A DNA stretch of 64,000 bases from Topomyia yanbarensis (taxonomy: Eukaryota > Arthropoda > Insecta > Diptera > Culicidae): the NCBI RefSeq assembly GCF_030247195.1, contig NC_080671.1, positions 70,059,412 through 70,123,411 on the forward strand, written 5' to 3'. This document shows positions 38,101 through 47,790 of the stretch, piece by piece (position 1 is the first letter of the stretch; each line of letters opens with the position of its first letter). The notes below the pieces were generated by a model. That model was given only the letters and a program-made list of their open reading frames with translations, searched no databases and was not told the origin of the DNA. The translations under genes were made by a program, and so were the position numbers.

Positions 38101-41100
38101 ATGCCGTATATATTACTGCGCATTCCACAAGTGTCGCGGAAGGATGGTGGTGTTGGGTATCGAGAGTAGGGATAGTTATTCGATTAAAAATTGTGCTGGA
38201 ACTCGCGCCCGAATCAAGATTTTCTGAGTCTCTGGGTGTCCGGCCACTAGGAGGCTCATTAGGTGCATTACAATACGTTTTAGGAATATCAGCTAAATAC
38301 CTATTTCAAATATTATTCTTAGGGAAGACAAACAAGTAAAAGGAAAATCACCAAATAATCTGGAAATAAATGACTAAAAATAGCAAACAAACTAAAGTTA
38401 CAACTGAAAAGTTATCGATTGTATTCGTGACGAGAAAATGAAATATTGTTGAGAGGCCCAGAATAAGCATTGACTGTAAGCAAAAACCTTACTGAACATG
38501 ACATAAAAATCAAAATAGAATTGAGAAGAGCCATTCATCCTGGGAAGAATTAGAACAAAAAATCAACTGATTCTCCTTCGTTTGTTATTGCAGCTTCGGC
38601 TCGGGTGTTTTTGTTACGCCAGGTTGCTCCTAAGCAAACAGGATGCTTCATGCAAATGGCGAACGAACGGTTTCGAAATGCGATTTTGCCCATGCTTGCG
38701 AGTAATGATATTGTTCCGTCCATTCTCGAGTGCACGAAAAGAAACTACTAGTTTCAAAACAAGCCTCAGCAGAGATATAACTAATTTCGCTAAATTCCTA
38801 TGACAAGCTAGTGTCACAAAAGTATAAACAATGTAAACGAACTATGTTATTTTCCCCTGAAGATGGCGCTATACAGTTCCGAAACGTCGGGCAAATAAAA
38901 ACCTAGTTCAAAATACCGCATGACTTAGCCGAAAAAATTTCAGTAAGGATAAATTACTGGATTATTCTAAGAGAACTGTGAGTCGACTGATTAAAAAGTA
39001 GAGGGAATCTTTTATAACTGTCCGCAAAATTCAGTTGAAGTATCGGAGTGGAACCGTTTATTTTTCCGAACAACCAAAGGTTATTCAGAAAATCAAGACT
39101 GATCCGAAAATCTCTGATAAAGAACTGCAAACTAACCGCTGCACTGTTGAAGAATCCGTCTCCGAAAGTGCTACAAATGTTACCAAAAAAAGAACCTGAT
39201 GACGCATCACCTTTGCAAAGCTGAACGTAGAAGTTGCCAACGATGTTACAATTCCACTTACCGCCGGGAAGGTCAAAAATCAATTGTTGAAGTTAACTTT
39301 TGCAGCCCCGCGGAAGTTTGAATTGAGTTCTTGTCGGCCGGTCTCACGAACACTAATGCAGTTTCCTGGTTGAAAACAATCTTATTTGCTTTTGCCGTCT
39401 TTGTTTGTTATTTTCCACCAGCTAGTGAAGTAGTATTTGTGTCATGTAACGTGTACGTACATGACCCGTAGAAAAGTCTATTGGAGAGTGTGCGAGGAGT
39501 ACACCCACAGCGATCACCAAGCGATCCGATACATTATTGCAAACAATACACAGCGGGAAGCGCGTTACCCAATCAAAGGAACGGAGGTGGAAAACAAAAG
39601 GTTCGACAAGAGAGTCTTCGATGAGACGTGATTCCACCACCTGTACTTCAGTGCAGATGAAGTGATAGCGACATTAGCAAGAGCGAGCAATGCAACCATG
39701 AAGGTAAACCAAGGTGAAGTCGCCATCAAGCCTTCTAGTGGAACTCGGAGATTGTCGACCTACGTGCATGTTGTCATCGAACCCGGAGGAAAATGCAGAG
39801 ACGTCGCTGAAAGAGGAGCTCTGAAACCAGCATATAAGGCGGCAAGAGACTCACTTAACAAGGAAATCAAGCTCCTTAAGAAAGCTTGCCTTGAGGAGCT
39901 GTACCGCGACACCGATACTAATCCATTGCCATGCCGATGATAAGATGACCGGCAGCACCGTCGGATAGGATGAGAGTCATCTTAGAAGTGCTATTTCCAC
40001 AGCATGACCCGACGGTCTCGCGGTGGAAAAAGCGTTGAGAACCAAGAAGGCCAAGGCCACACGGTATCCCCAACGTGGCTTTGAAAACAGCAATTCTAAC
40101 GAACCCGGACACTGGTAACTTCCCCGATATCTGGAAGCGACAAACGCTGGTGTTATTGTACTATATTTCACCCTAAGGAGGAAAATTGGGTAAACAGCTG
40201 GTGTTATTGCCGAAGCCAGGAAAACCCACTGGATATCCTTCAGCATACAGACCGATATGCCTGTTGGATACAGTCGGTAACGTGCTTGAAAGAGTAATCC
40301 TTAACAGGCTTACAATACACATGGAGGGAGAGAATGGCCTATCCAATATGCAGTTCGGTTTCCGGAAAGGTAGATCAACTGTGGACGCCATACAAACGGT
40401 CGAAGGCATCGCAGAAGCAAAAGGGAAGAGAAAACCGTTACTGCTGTATGTAAAAACGCTTTAAACAGCGCTAGATGGACTGGAATCGACGACTCGCTGC
40501 ACAGACTGAGAGTTCCCGAGTAGTTCTGTAGGATCTGCAACAGACACCGGATAAAGAAGTGTAACGGTAACAGCAGGCGTTCCACGGCGTTCCATACTCG
40601 GTCCAACTCTTGGGAATGCTATGAACGATGGAGTGCTGAAGCTGAGCCTTTCCAGGGGCGTGAAGATTGTCTGTTTTGGGGACGACGTGGTGCTCCTAAT
40701 GATCGACGAATCACTAGAGGAAGTAGAAGTACTCGCAACGAAGGTGATATATGTTGTGGAAGACTGGATGCGCGAAAGAAGCTGACGTTAGCTCACCACA
40801 GAACTGAGATAGTTTTGAGCAACAGAAAGGCAGTGCAGCAGGCGAGAATTTCGATCGGAAAGTGTATCATCGTCTCAAAGTGGGAAGTTAGACAAGAGGA
40901 GTGATGATGGACAATCGGCTAAGCTTAAATAGCCACGTCGACTACGCATGCGGGAGGGCCGAAAAAGTGATCTCGTATTATGCCCAATAATTCTGCGATG
41001 ATCAGCAGTAAAAAGCGACTACTCGCAAGTATCTCCACAACGGTGCTCAGATACCCAGGACTTACATGGTTGACAACGCTACAGATGAAGAGGACGTTCA

Positions 41101-44100
41101 GGCAGATGGCCATGGGTGTCTAGCGCCTATTGAACTATCTTGTCAGATACAGCCTAAGTGATAGCTGGAGCGATTCCCATAAACCTTCTACTGGAAGAAG
41201 ATAGCGAGTTATACGGATCGAGGCACGAGAGGAGTCCGTAAACGAGCTCGAGCTGACACATTAAGCAAGTGGCAACATCAGTGGGATAACGCTGTACACG
41301 GTAGATGGATCCATCGACTAATTCCATGCCTGTCGGTGAGGGTGAACGAGCGTACGATGAAGTGAACTTCCACATTACACAGTTCTTGTTTGGTCATGGC
41401 TGTTTCAAGAAGTATCTGAAAAGGTTCGGCAACGGTTCGCGTACAGTGATTCAGAGGAAACGCCTAAGCACATGGTCTTCGAATGCCCGCAAAACGAAAT
41501 GAGAACTATTGTCGGAACTAATGAACAATATTGTCCAAAGAATGTGTGCAGAAGAAGGAAAATGGGACGCGGTGAACAGAACAGTCGTTCAGATCATGTC
41601 AGTGTTGAAATGAAAATGACGAGCAGCTGCGTAGCAGTACAAGGCTTGGAGTCGTCGAAGCACCGATGAACCGGAAGTTTCACTCGGAAGCGCCGAACCG
41701 ACAATGGCATTTGACAAGTCAGTCTGAGGAAGAGAGATAAAGTAGACCAGCGGGCGCGATCGGAGTAGGCTAGATCCACCGCCGGGGACTAGACTGAGCG
41801 CACGCATCGTCGACGGTAGGTCATCGGGGCACCTGAGAACCGGAAGTCATCCTTCCCCCGGAATCGCAGAACTGACCTCGGCGCCTAACCGATCAGAATC
41901 GAGGTAACGGTTTCGAGAGAAATTTCTCCGTCGGAGTAGACTAGGCCCACCGCCGGGGACTAGTTCGAGTAGATCGGGAAGTAGCACCGACAAATGGTCG
42001 TCGGGGTGCCTGTAAACTGGAAGTCACCCTCCACTCAGAATCGCATGATCGATCTCAACATCTGCACGGGTAGTATCGATTTCGGAAGATCTTTCTTCAC
42101 TCTTCGTCGGAGTAGGAAAGATCCACCGCCGGGGACTATTCCGAGTAGTCCGTAGTGAATCGCCGGCTTGAATCGTCAGGGCACCAGTGAACCAGACGTA
42201 ATCTTCCATCCGGAATCGCTGGGCAGACCTCGTCACTCTGTTGGACTGCATCAAAGCAAGAATATCGCGTCCATCAACGGTTTCGGGAGCCATTCTTTCG
42301 CATGGAAACTCTCCGTCGTCGTGGGATACGCCGAGTAGCCCCGAACGCCACAAACCACCAGTATAGAGTCGTCGGGGCACCAGTGAACCGGAAGCCACCC
42401 TCCAACTGGAATTGTTGGATCGATCTCGGCATCCGACTGGTCATCGCAGAGAGGAGCACATCCACAATATCATGTCGTACAGAACCCATTTTCCTACTAA
42501 TCAGTTTTTAATATTGTTGAATTTAAAAGTGGTATGGATAACTTAACACACGGAGGTTCCGCCATAATATTTTCAATTGAAATTTCAAAAAAAAATCTGT
42601 TTAAATGTGTATTGTGTATTGAAAATCTGTATTAAATCTGTATTCTGTATCAGGTCTGCAACTGCGCTTAAATATCTGTATAATACAGATAAATCTGTAT
42701 AAATGGCAGCTCTGCTGAATAGAACAAAACCCAAAATTACCAGGAGTTTGGGGTTTCTACTAAATTGTTTTAAAGAAAAATATCCATTCAAATTTTGCTT
42801 TTAAATTATAAAGCCACGATTCGGGTTTTTTAAAATAACTTCACCTTGTTATGAACCCCAAACTCCGGATAGTTTCCATTTGCGTTAGGCTTCCATTTTT
42901 TTATATTAAGTTAAGTAAGGGGGTTGAGTGGATCTGTTATTTTGATTTCGAACAACTTCGTAATATGTCTGTGTAACGCTTTTTTGCTGAAGTCCTTGTG
43001 AAAATTTTTTAACGCCTTTAGACAAAATTAAACGACAGTAACGCGACAAATAATAATTCTGGGATTTGGTCACCCGGGTAGAGGGAAATCTTAATTCTGT
43101 TGAACACAAAGCTTTGATCGGTTGTGGTATCTGCCACATAATAACAAATTCTTTGCTGAAGGTAATTGCATGTAGTGCAACGACCCTATTGACCACTGAC
43201 AATCCGTCCTGGCTGGAGTTCGAACATTTGACGAGTGTCTTATGACACCAGCACCTTACTCTCTGAACCGCAAGACCAGGGCATGTTGAATTGAATGCAT
43301 CGAACATTCTTTCGCGCAAGAACCAATCCCGATGACGACACTTCTATCCCAGAAAATGGATATTAGTCGCACTTACTCACTTACGTGTACATTGCGATAG
43401 ACTTTATAGCAACAGCAAATCCACTATTGAGACAAATTGTAGTGACGCAGATTGTAGGAATTTCCCCGCCCATTATAATAAGTGACAGCGCACTGAAACG
43501 TGCCGTACATGATTAATGCCATCGAGAAGTCATTAGTTCTCGGCTACGTGTAGGTATGATCTATGGAACTTGTGGTGTCAAAACTTGCTGCTTTGTCAAC
43601 CAACCGCAGCTGATCAATCAAAGACCAAACAAAGCGGTTTCCCTGTTGAACATTTCGCTTTTTCATGCTTAGTAGAATAAGGTGCGGGCGGGCTGATTAC
43701 CGTGATTTAACGATAAAGTATTTAAAGTTATCAAATTTCGACTGATAAAACAAATCGTTAATTGATTCCTTATCGAGTTTCTTTCATTAATCTTCATTTG
43801 CAGTGAGTTATCGTCGAATCGGCTCGGTCACGATGCGGTGCAGTCCCAGGTGGCCAACCTTAACAAGCTACAAGTTCTGTAAGTGATCGCTACATCCATC
43901 AACTGTACTGCGTTGCTAATCGAGGTTTTATCTTCTATATTAATCACAGCAATTTGAATCACAACAACCTTGGCCGGATACCGACTTTTCGCGGACTAAA
44001 CAATTTGGTTCGGCTTCTGCTGGCCAACAACGGGATCGAAGCGGTGGAAGTAGAAGCCCTGCAAGCGGTGGTCACCTTACGGTATCTGGATCTCTCGCGG

Positions 44101-47100
44101 AACAGTATCAAAGACGTGCAGTACGGGTCGTTTCCGGTCAAAAACAGTCTTCAGTATTTGAACTTAAATTTCAACAAGTTAACTTCGCTGACCAAAGGCA
44201 CTTTTCAGAAGTTGCCGTTGTTGAAGAGATTGTAAGGATTATATTATTATCGAAGCGTTGTAAATGAATACTGATAAGATTGTTGTTTAATTTCAGGGAA
44301 ATCAACAGCAACGTCATAGCGGAGGTTCAAAGTCTAACCTTTCAAAATCTGAACCAGTTGAAGAGCTTAAAGATGAATAACAACCGAATAACTAGTCTGA
44401 TGGATGGCGTCTTTCACGGATTGACCACGATCTCGACGTTGGAACTGAACAACAACAGCATTGCCAGCATCCGGAAGGGCGGTTTGTTCAATCTGACAAG
44501 TCTGACGAATTTGGCACTATCGAGGAATGCCATTTTCGAAATCGAACAAGATGGCTGGGAATTTGCACCGCGGCTGCTGTCTTTGGATCTATCGTTCAAT
44601 CGATTGGAATCGGTGGATAAGTATACATTCGAGGAACTGTCGCAACTTAAGACGCTCAACTTGGAGGCAAATCAGATTTCCAGCATTGGTGAAGGGACAT
44701 TCAATAATTCGAAAAATTTGGAAGTATTGTATCTTGGAGCGAACAAAATTTCCTGGACCATTGAAGACATGAAAGGGCCATTCTTTGGGCTGTCGAAGCT
44801 GGAGAAACTGTTTCTCAACTCTAACGAAATTAAGTCGGTTAGCAGGAATGCGTTTATCGGGCTGAAGTCACTGACTCTGTTGGAGCTCAGTCAGAATAAC
44901 ATCTCGTCAATTCAGAACAATGCCTTCAAGGATACGGTTCGGTTGAATGTAAGTTGTTGAACTAACCCGTGCTAATTTAGAATGTTTCTCAACAGTATCT
45001 TTTCCACAGAATTTAATAATGAACTCCACAAATTTGTTGTGTGACTGCAATCTTGTATGGTTTTACCACTGGATAAAGGAACGAAAAGATGTTTTCCAGT
45101 TGGATGCGGAGTGCAGTTATCCGATTTGGTTACGTGGTCATTTGATTCGGGATCTGACTGCATCTAATTTTTCATGTTGTAAGTATAGCTTTAAAAGCTA
45201 TTATTATTGTTTTAACTAAAACATGTTTTTCGTCTAATTTCCAGATGACTCCCCGAAACCGCACCTGGTCGAGGAACCGAAATCCCAGCTTGGCATTCGC
45301 GGAACTAACCTTAGTTTAGTGTGTACGGCTACTTCAACCGCTTCGGACAGCATGACGTTCAAGTGGAAACATGACAATCAGGAATTGCCGGATACTTTCT
45401 TCAAGGTTACTCAGCTAAATAACCTAAACGGAACCGTCGGAACGACAGAACTCATCGTACCGTTCATTCAGACCAACGGCGCTGGAAAGTATCAGTGCAT
45501 CATCACCAATAACTATGGTGTGGTGTACTCGCAGAAAATCAAGGTCACGGTGGGAACACTTCCCAGTTTCAAGAAGACACCCAGTGATATTAGCGTTCAG
45601 TCGGGGAAGACGGCACGGCTGGATTGTGCAGCAATGGGAGACCCGAAACCTCAGATCGCGTGGGAAAAAGATGGTGGAAATGATTTCCCCGCGGCAAAGG
45701 AGCGACGGATGCATGTAAAACCGGACGAGGATGCGTTTTTCATTATCAATGCACAGCTGGTTGATATGGGAGTGTACACTTGTACGGCAGAAAACCCTGC
45801 GGGAGTACTCAGAGCCAGTGCTGTTGTTGTTGTGTTTGATTCGCCATCATTATTGAAGCCACTGGAATCAAAGAGTACGGAAATTGGAAAATCTAGCGTG
45901 CTAGAGTGTTTGGCTGCTGGGTATCCGAAACCGACGATTCAGTGGTTTAAGGATGGAGAACCGATTATGGTTACTGAAAGGCATTTCTTCACGGCGGACG
46001 GTCAGTTGCTGATAATCGTTGAGACAGATTACAGTGATGTTGGAGAGTATGAGTGCAAAATGGAGAATGAATTTGGTACTGAGAAAGGATCGATGAAGTT
46101 ATCGGTTATTGAAGGTCCAGAGGTAAATCCTGAGATTTTTGCAAACCTTCCCAGTGATACCGTTGTAATCGGGCACGTTCTGGACAAGAAGGATATTGTG
46201 GTGATCATTGTGATTACCGTTATATGCTGTGCAATTCTGACCTCTTTGATTTGGTTGGTTATAATGCATAGAGTGCGCAAACAAAATGCAAATCAACTAT
46301 CGAACCACAACGGAACAAATATTGACGATATTGACATGAACTCAAACATGGAAGTTAACCAACAAAATCTGATTGTTCGCAGTGGAGTCGGTATTTCTAC
46401 AACCCCGAATGAATATTTTGAGTTCCTTATTCCGATGGTCCAGAACGAGGCTCACACCAATGTGGATGAAGATGATCAAAGACAACTGACCAACTGTTGC
46501 TATTATTCGGTTGTGCCGAAAGCACCTCCCAAGGTACGTCGGAACGAGGGAGAATCCGACTACATGGACGACGATGTCTCTTCCAAAGATTCCGGAACCG
46601 GAGGTGATTGTGGCTCGGCCACGGGCTCTACCAATGCTCACCGCGGGAGCCACGATGATCTCAAATGTCACTTTCAGTCATTAACCCGCAAAACAGCGGA
46701 ACTAGGACTTTCCTATCCCTACGACGAACATGATCCGGACTCGGATCCTCGGATAGAGCCTCCACCGCCGATACCTCCGGTGAACGCGACAACCGCGATC
46801 CTCGTCAATACCGATCCAAGTAAGATCGTGTTCAGTGACGACCTGCCACCGGCGATCATCTCCCGAATGGCAACGTCCCAAACCTACCCGATGTTCGTGC
46901 ATCAGTGCTCGAACCCGTCCTCGTCGTTGGTAGCATCCTCAATGGAAGCGACAGCGATTACGCAGCAGCAGCCACAACCCCAGCAGCCCGCTAGTCAGGT
47001 TCAGATCAACAGGCTCCATCAGTTGTTGATTGAAAATCCACGGTTGCTGGAAAAACCGGCCAAATACCGGAGTCGGTCGATGGAGGAGGAAACGCTTCAG

Positions 47101-47241
47101 CAGTTCAGGGATGGTACCGTGCCGGTTGGCAGCGGCACTAGTTCCGATGCAGGTGCAGGGCTGGTCCAGGAGCCAAGTGTGAGTAGTAGGGGTAATGTTG
47201 TTAGTCAGGTTGAGACGGATTTGAGGGAAGCTGTGAGGTAA
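19973..47241 (+). CDS. LRIG: LRIG-family receptor (lambik-like): LRR and Ig-domain transmembrane protein, six exons
   Basis: Joining 19973-20196, 43804-43878, 43950-44231, 44297-44948, 45010-45178 and 45245-47241 gives 1132 codons plus TAA. All splice sites are GT-AG and the frame is preserved. Domain order: signal peptide (about 1-27); LRRNT (C44, C48, C50, C57); 14 LRRs plus a terminal cap repeat (about 71-420); LRRCT (C422, C424, C446, C467); Ig1 (C494-C552), Ig2 (C595-C647), Ig3 (C689-C738); membrane helix about 784-808; cytoplasmic tail 809-1132 with NEYFEF (856-861), a proline run (973-979) and a Q/P-rich stretch near 1041-1049. Fifteen LRRs, three Igs and one helix is the LRIG architecture; human LRIG1 is of similar length. 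In other animals LRIG proteins act at the cell surface as modulators of receptor tyrosine kinase and BMP signalling; that role here is inference from family. The C-terminus may be longer, because the stop overlaps a good splice donor. Confidence 0.93.
21178..21265 (+). repeat. Family D repeat, copy 2
   Basis: It reads agttggatttttgtgtttcg, then aactcgtctcatcagtaacc, and is shared with 35905-35985 and, more diverged, 7080-7160. Confidence 0.5.
21365..21788. mobile_element. 424 bp MITE with cccgagcaaagtcc-type ends
   Basis: The left end cccgagcacagtctgataac and the reverse-complemented right end cccgagcaaagtccaatatc form inverted termini. The interior is rich in gatatcaaa/tttgatatc strings and is non-coding. 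Confidence 0.65.
22767..22934. repeat. Near-perfect 168 bp palindrome (83 bp arms, 2 nt loop)
   Basis: Positions 22767-22849 pair with 22852-22934 with no indels and, by my count, 5 mismatches in 83. The centre reads ccgattctaactagaatcgg. The arms are GC-rich and contain internal echoes such as ggaattctggctggttccag. Within LRIG intron 1 either strand would fold into a long hairpin. The flanks show no clear target duplication. It could be a MITE, a recent inverted duplication or a source of small RNA. Confidence 0.9.
23707..23948 (+). mobile_element. Family B MITE, full-length copy
   Basis: The start tggtcggtgttaagtgagat and the end gacttagtccggtctaccac plus cgaca are inverted termini. The internal gtttgaatcgcagcatcc block is shared with the copies at 11639 and 63374. 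Confidence 0.75.
28500..28625 (+). repeat. Imperfect short tandem repeat of tatgcctaacgtc
   Basis: About seven diverged copies of ttatgcctaacgtcc-like units spaced 12-23 bp apart. Some units read tatgccaaacgtcc and tatacctaatgg. Similar strings are common in mosquito repeats. Confidence 0.7.
29567..30260 (+). repeat. Tandem ~115 bp repeat array, four units, split by a MITE
   Basis: Units begin near 29567, 29668, 30045 and 30165. Each carries atgggtattttcggaatgg, then gacgagtag, then ccattttgaaatccaa and gatggcgacttctgg. The third junction is interrupted by the MITE at 29772-30035. It resembles the array at 59890-60301 in its gccattttgaaatccaagat part. Confidence 0.75.
29772..30035. mobile_element. 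MITE with GGGACCATTCATAAAT termini and TAT duplication
   Basis: The left end is gggaccattcataaatcacg and the reverse-complemented right end is gaggccattcataaattacg, each followed by t(a/g)acgc. TAT lies on both sides (29769-29771 and 30036-30038). Removal restores the array junction ttcgttataaccc. The interior has G-rich gggggg tracts and no coding capacity. It is the same family as 5612-5822. Confidence 0.85.
31556..31660 (+). repeat. Direct repeat, shorter copy
   Basis: It contains ttttggtgtggctttcgctt agtggcagggttgtcacatt in two adjoining blocks, then cacaaacttaattcaaatta and aaggaattttctaattga. The second copy lies at 31913-32097. Confidence 0.7.
31913..32097 (+). repeat. Direct repeat, longer copy
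   Basis: It shares both flanking blocks with 31556-31660 but has about 90-110 extra bases (31965-32055, including gcagaaatcgtcggtgatta) in the middle. This reflects either an insertion here or a deletion in the other copy. Confidence 0.7.
34780..35200. promoter_or_regulatory. GC-richer, repeat-free island inside LRIG intron 1
   Basis: It has mixed composition, CpG-rich patches, a (CAC)n tract (34998-35016), a TATA-like gtatataaaatac at 34928 and an initiator-like TCAGTT at 35063. The TATA and initiator are too far apart to work together. Open frames of 60-100 codons on both strands are low in complexity. It could be an intronic enhancer or an alternative promoter. Confidence 0.3.
35880..35985 (+). 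repeat. Family D repeat, copy 3
   Basis: It contains agttggatttttgtgtttcg, then aactcatctcgtcagtaact, then acttagggcc. It closely matches 21178-21265. Confidence 0.5.
36415..37345 (-). pseudogene. I-like non-LTR element fragment (RT to RNase H), internally deleted
   Basis: Read on the minus strand: RGYEYFKHILKKFLTCSLAT and FIPKGG (near 37280-37150); then FKPISLTCSRFKLVERLIDH and YIRDISLGEHLMHAT (RT fingers, near 37130-37030); then NVVYNIEKAFS (motif A); then CSQGGVLSPLLWNFVVD and YGFADD (36790-36690). Then, after a jump, SPREDWLSSWIKRNL and a degenerate HTDGS-like RNase H start (near 36530-36430). It is the same family as 57300-59700. Stop codons and shifts show it is dead. Confidence 0.75.
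38950..39290 (+). pseudogene. Tc1/mariner-type transposase N-terminal fragment
   Basis: The + strand reads SKRTVSRLIKK near 38965-39000 (helix-turn-helix-like), and then KYRSGTVYFSEQPKVIQKI and KTDPKISDKELQTN near 39040-39135. This order and spacing match the DNA-binding part and linker of Tc1/mariner transposases. It ends in stops before the DDE/D catalytic core. Confidence 0.5.
40186..40464 (+). pseudogene. R1-like RT fingers/palm fragment
   Basis: This is the longest intact frame of element 2 (92 codons): KQLVLLPKPGKPTGYPSAYR, then PICLLDTVGNVLERVIL, then NMQFGFRKGRSTVDAIQTV. It breaks shortly before motif A. The RT identity is clear from these blocks. Confidence 0.8.
41640..42400 (+). 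repeat. Tandem ~175 bp repeats in the R1-like 3' tail
   Basis: The landmark ggggcacc(agt)gaaccggaag or a variant recurs near 41651, 41821, 41998, 42172 and 42369, at intervals of about 170, 177, 174 and 197 bp. The landmark caccgccggggacta recurs near 41778, 41949 and 42123. One or two units of the same kind, inverted, form the tail of element 1 near 100-430. Confidence 0.8.
43060..43290 (-). mobile_element. tRNA-derived SINE (minus strand)
   Basis: The minus strand reads ggtcttgcggttcagagagt (A-box region, 43275-43256) and gttcgaactcc (B box, 43225-43215), a tRNA-like head of about 70 bp. This is followed by a non-tRNA body with gtcgttgcactacatgcaat, as in known culicid SINEs. The tail boundary near 43060 is approximate. 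The 137-codon minus frame over this region is a by-product. Confidence 0.65.
43804..43878 (+). CDS. LRIG: LRIG exon 2 (one LRR)
   Basis: 75 nt, phase 2 to phase 2; it encodes 25 residues (ELSSNRLGHDAV to LQVL), exactly one leucine-rich repeat. Acceptor cag at 43801-43803 and donor gtaagt at 43879. The reading frame agrees with both neighbours. Confidence 0.9.
43950..44231 (+). CDS. LRIG: LRIG exon 3 (four LRRs)
   Basis: 282 nt, phase 2 at both ends; residues 101-194. The repeats start at LNLNHNNL, LVRLLLANNGI, LRYLDLSRNSI and LQYLNLNFNKL. The upstream intron is 71 nt and the donor is gtaagg at 44232. Confidence 0.93.
44297..44948 (+). CDS. LRIG: LRIG exon 4 (nine LRRs)
   Basis: 652 nt; enters in phase 2 and leaves in phase 0, residues 195-411. 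Nine repeats run from LEINSNVI to LTLLELSQNNI, most of 24 residues; one is 27 (LEVLYLGANKISWTIEDM). The upstream intron is 65 nt and the donor is gtaagt at 44949. Confidence 0.94.
45010..45178 (+). CDS. LRIG: LRIG exon 5 (LRR C-terminal cap)
   Basis: 169 nt, residues 412-467 plus one base. It holds the LRRCT pattern C-x-C ... C ... C (C422, C424, C446, C467) with the typical NLLCDCNLVWFYHW opening. The flanking introns are 61 and 66 nt. Confidence 0.94.
45245..47241 (+). CDS. LRIG: LRIG exon 6 (three Ig domains, membrane helix, cytoplasmic tail)
   Basis: 1997 nt, residues 468-1132. Each Ig domain shows its cysteine pair and the D-x-G-x-Y-x-C type motif: GAGKYQC, DMGVYTC and DVGEYEC. The helix is about 25 residues of V, I and L, followed by the basic HRVRKQ, giving an outside N-terminus. 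The tail is acidic and serine-, proline- and glutamine-rich. The TAA stop (47239-47241) overlaps a consensus donor ag|gtaagg at 47237, so an additional downstream exon is possible. Confidence 0.92.
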
Positions 47242-47699
47242 GGTTAGGGATGTTGATTTTTCCGTTCGATATGGATTTTTGCAGCGATGGGGTTTCAGTT
47301 CGAGATCAAATTTGTTAGAGGTTGATATAGAAAGAGGTAAGCGATTTTGGGGTAAATGATATAATAGTGGATATGCATAACCATGTTCACCTAATATGAT
47401 AAGCTTTGTCGGGCCGCCTGTTTTTTCGTATAACGTAATGAGACAAGTTTTTCATGTTTCTTGACCCCAACAATCTTAGTTTTGGAATCCTTTATGTACT
47501 TGGAAAAAGGGGAAGGAAAGAGGTAATATCAAGGAAAAGGCAGGGCAAGGGAATTTCAGGATTAAGGAATAAATTACTTTGGGAATCTAATACTTCTCGA
47601 ATGATGTATCTAACAATGTGGAGCTTTTGATATTCTGCCATCCAAAATAGACATGGTTGGAGATCCAGGATCAGTAAGAACAGAAATTCATGAGAACAT
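47242..47699 (+). other. Probable LRIG 3'UTR
   Basis: Non-repeat sequence directly after the stop. AATAAA at 47568-47573 could serve as a polyadenylation signal. If the donor at 47237 is used, this is instead intron. Confidence 0.45.
47568..47573 (+). terminator. Candidate polyadenylation signal AATAAA
   Basis: This hexamer lies about 330 bp after the LRIG stop codon. No transcript evidence is available; chance matches are common in AT-rich DNA. Confidence 0.3.
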
Positions 47700-47790
47700 G
47701 CAGGCGAACATGTGCACGTGTTTCGGTACGAAATAGCGTGTTCGAGTTCGTACACAAAATGTGGGTTTAATGTCAACGAAACTGAAACGA
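47698..47790 (+). repeat. Direct repeat, copy 1
   Basis: It contains gcaggcgaacatgtgcacgt and, after a short gap, atagcgtgttcgagttcgta and cacaaaatgtg, matching 49937-50040. Confidence 0.8.

Larger units (their letters stand above)
39430..42480 (+). mobile_element. R1-like non-LTR retrotransposon, 5'-truncated (element 2)
   Basis: It starts within the endonuclease C-terminus (WRVCEEYTHSDHQAIRYII, 39480-39540) and continues through a linker (LKPAYKAARDSLNKEIKLLK, near 39825-39880). The RT follows (LLPKPGKPTGYPSAYRPICL, 40203-40262; FGFRKGRSTVDAIQTV, 40352-40400), then a GDDVVL-like palm motif near 40678-40695 and the C-terminal region (ITQFLFGHGCFKKYLKRFG near 41370-41430; HMVFECP near 41470). 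A tandem-repeat tail runs at 41640-42400. Many frameshifts are present. It is the same general family as element 1 but in the opposite orientation. It lies in LRIG intron 1. Confidence 0.8.
20197..43803 (+). other. LRIG intron 1 (23.6 kb, transposon-rich)
   Basis: Donor gtaagt at 20197 and acceptor cag ending at 43803; phase 2. The sequence is mostly transposon debris, listed separately. The stretches 20200-21364, 21789-22766, 22935-23706, 23949-28440, 28810-29560, 30261-31550 and 32101-34780 hold no gene I can support. The 24300-25500 part has loosely open minus-strand frames that I could not assign. The exon 1 to exon 2 join reads VENL-ELSSNRL, a correct LRR continuation, which supports the two ends. 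Confidence 0.85.

Noticed and set aside
43203..43280. tRNA gene on the minus strand
   Set aside because: tRNA-like head followed by a SINE body; the acceptor stem does not pair.
42906..43319. 137-codon minus-strand open frame
   Set aside because: It overlies a tRNA-derived SINE with recognisable A and B boxes; the residues show no domain.
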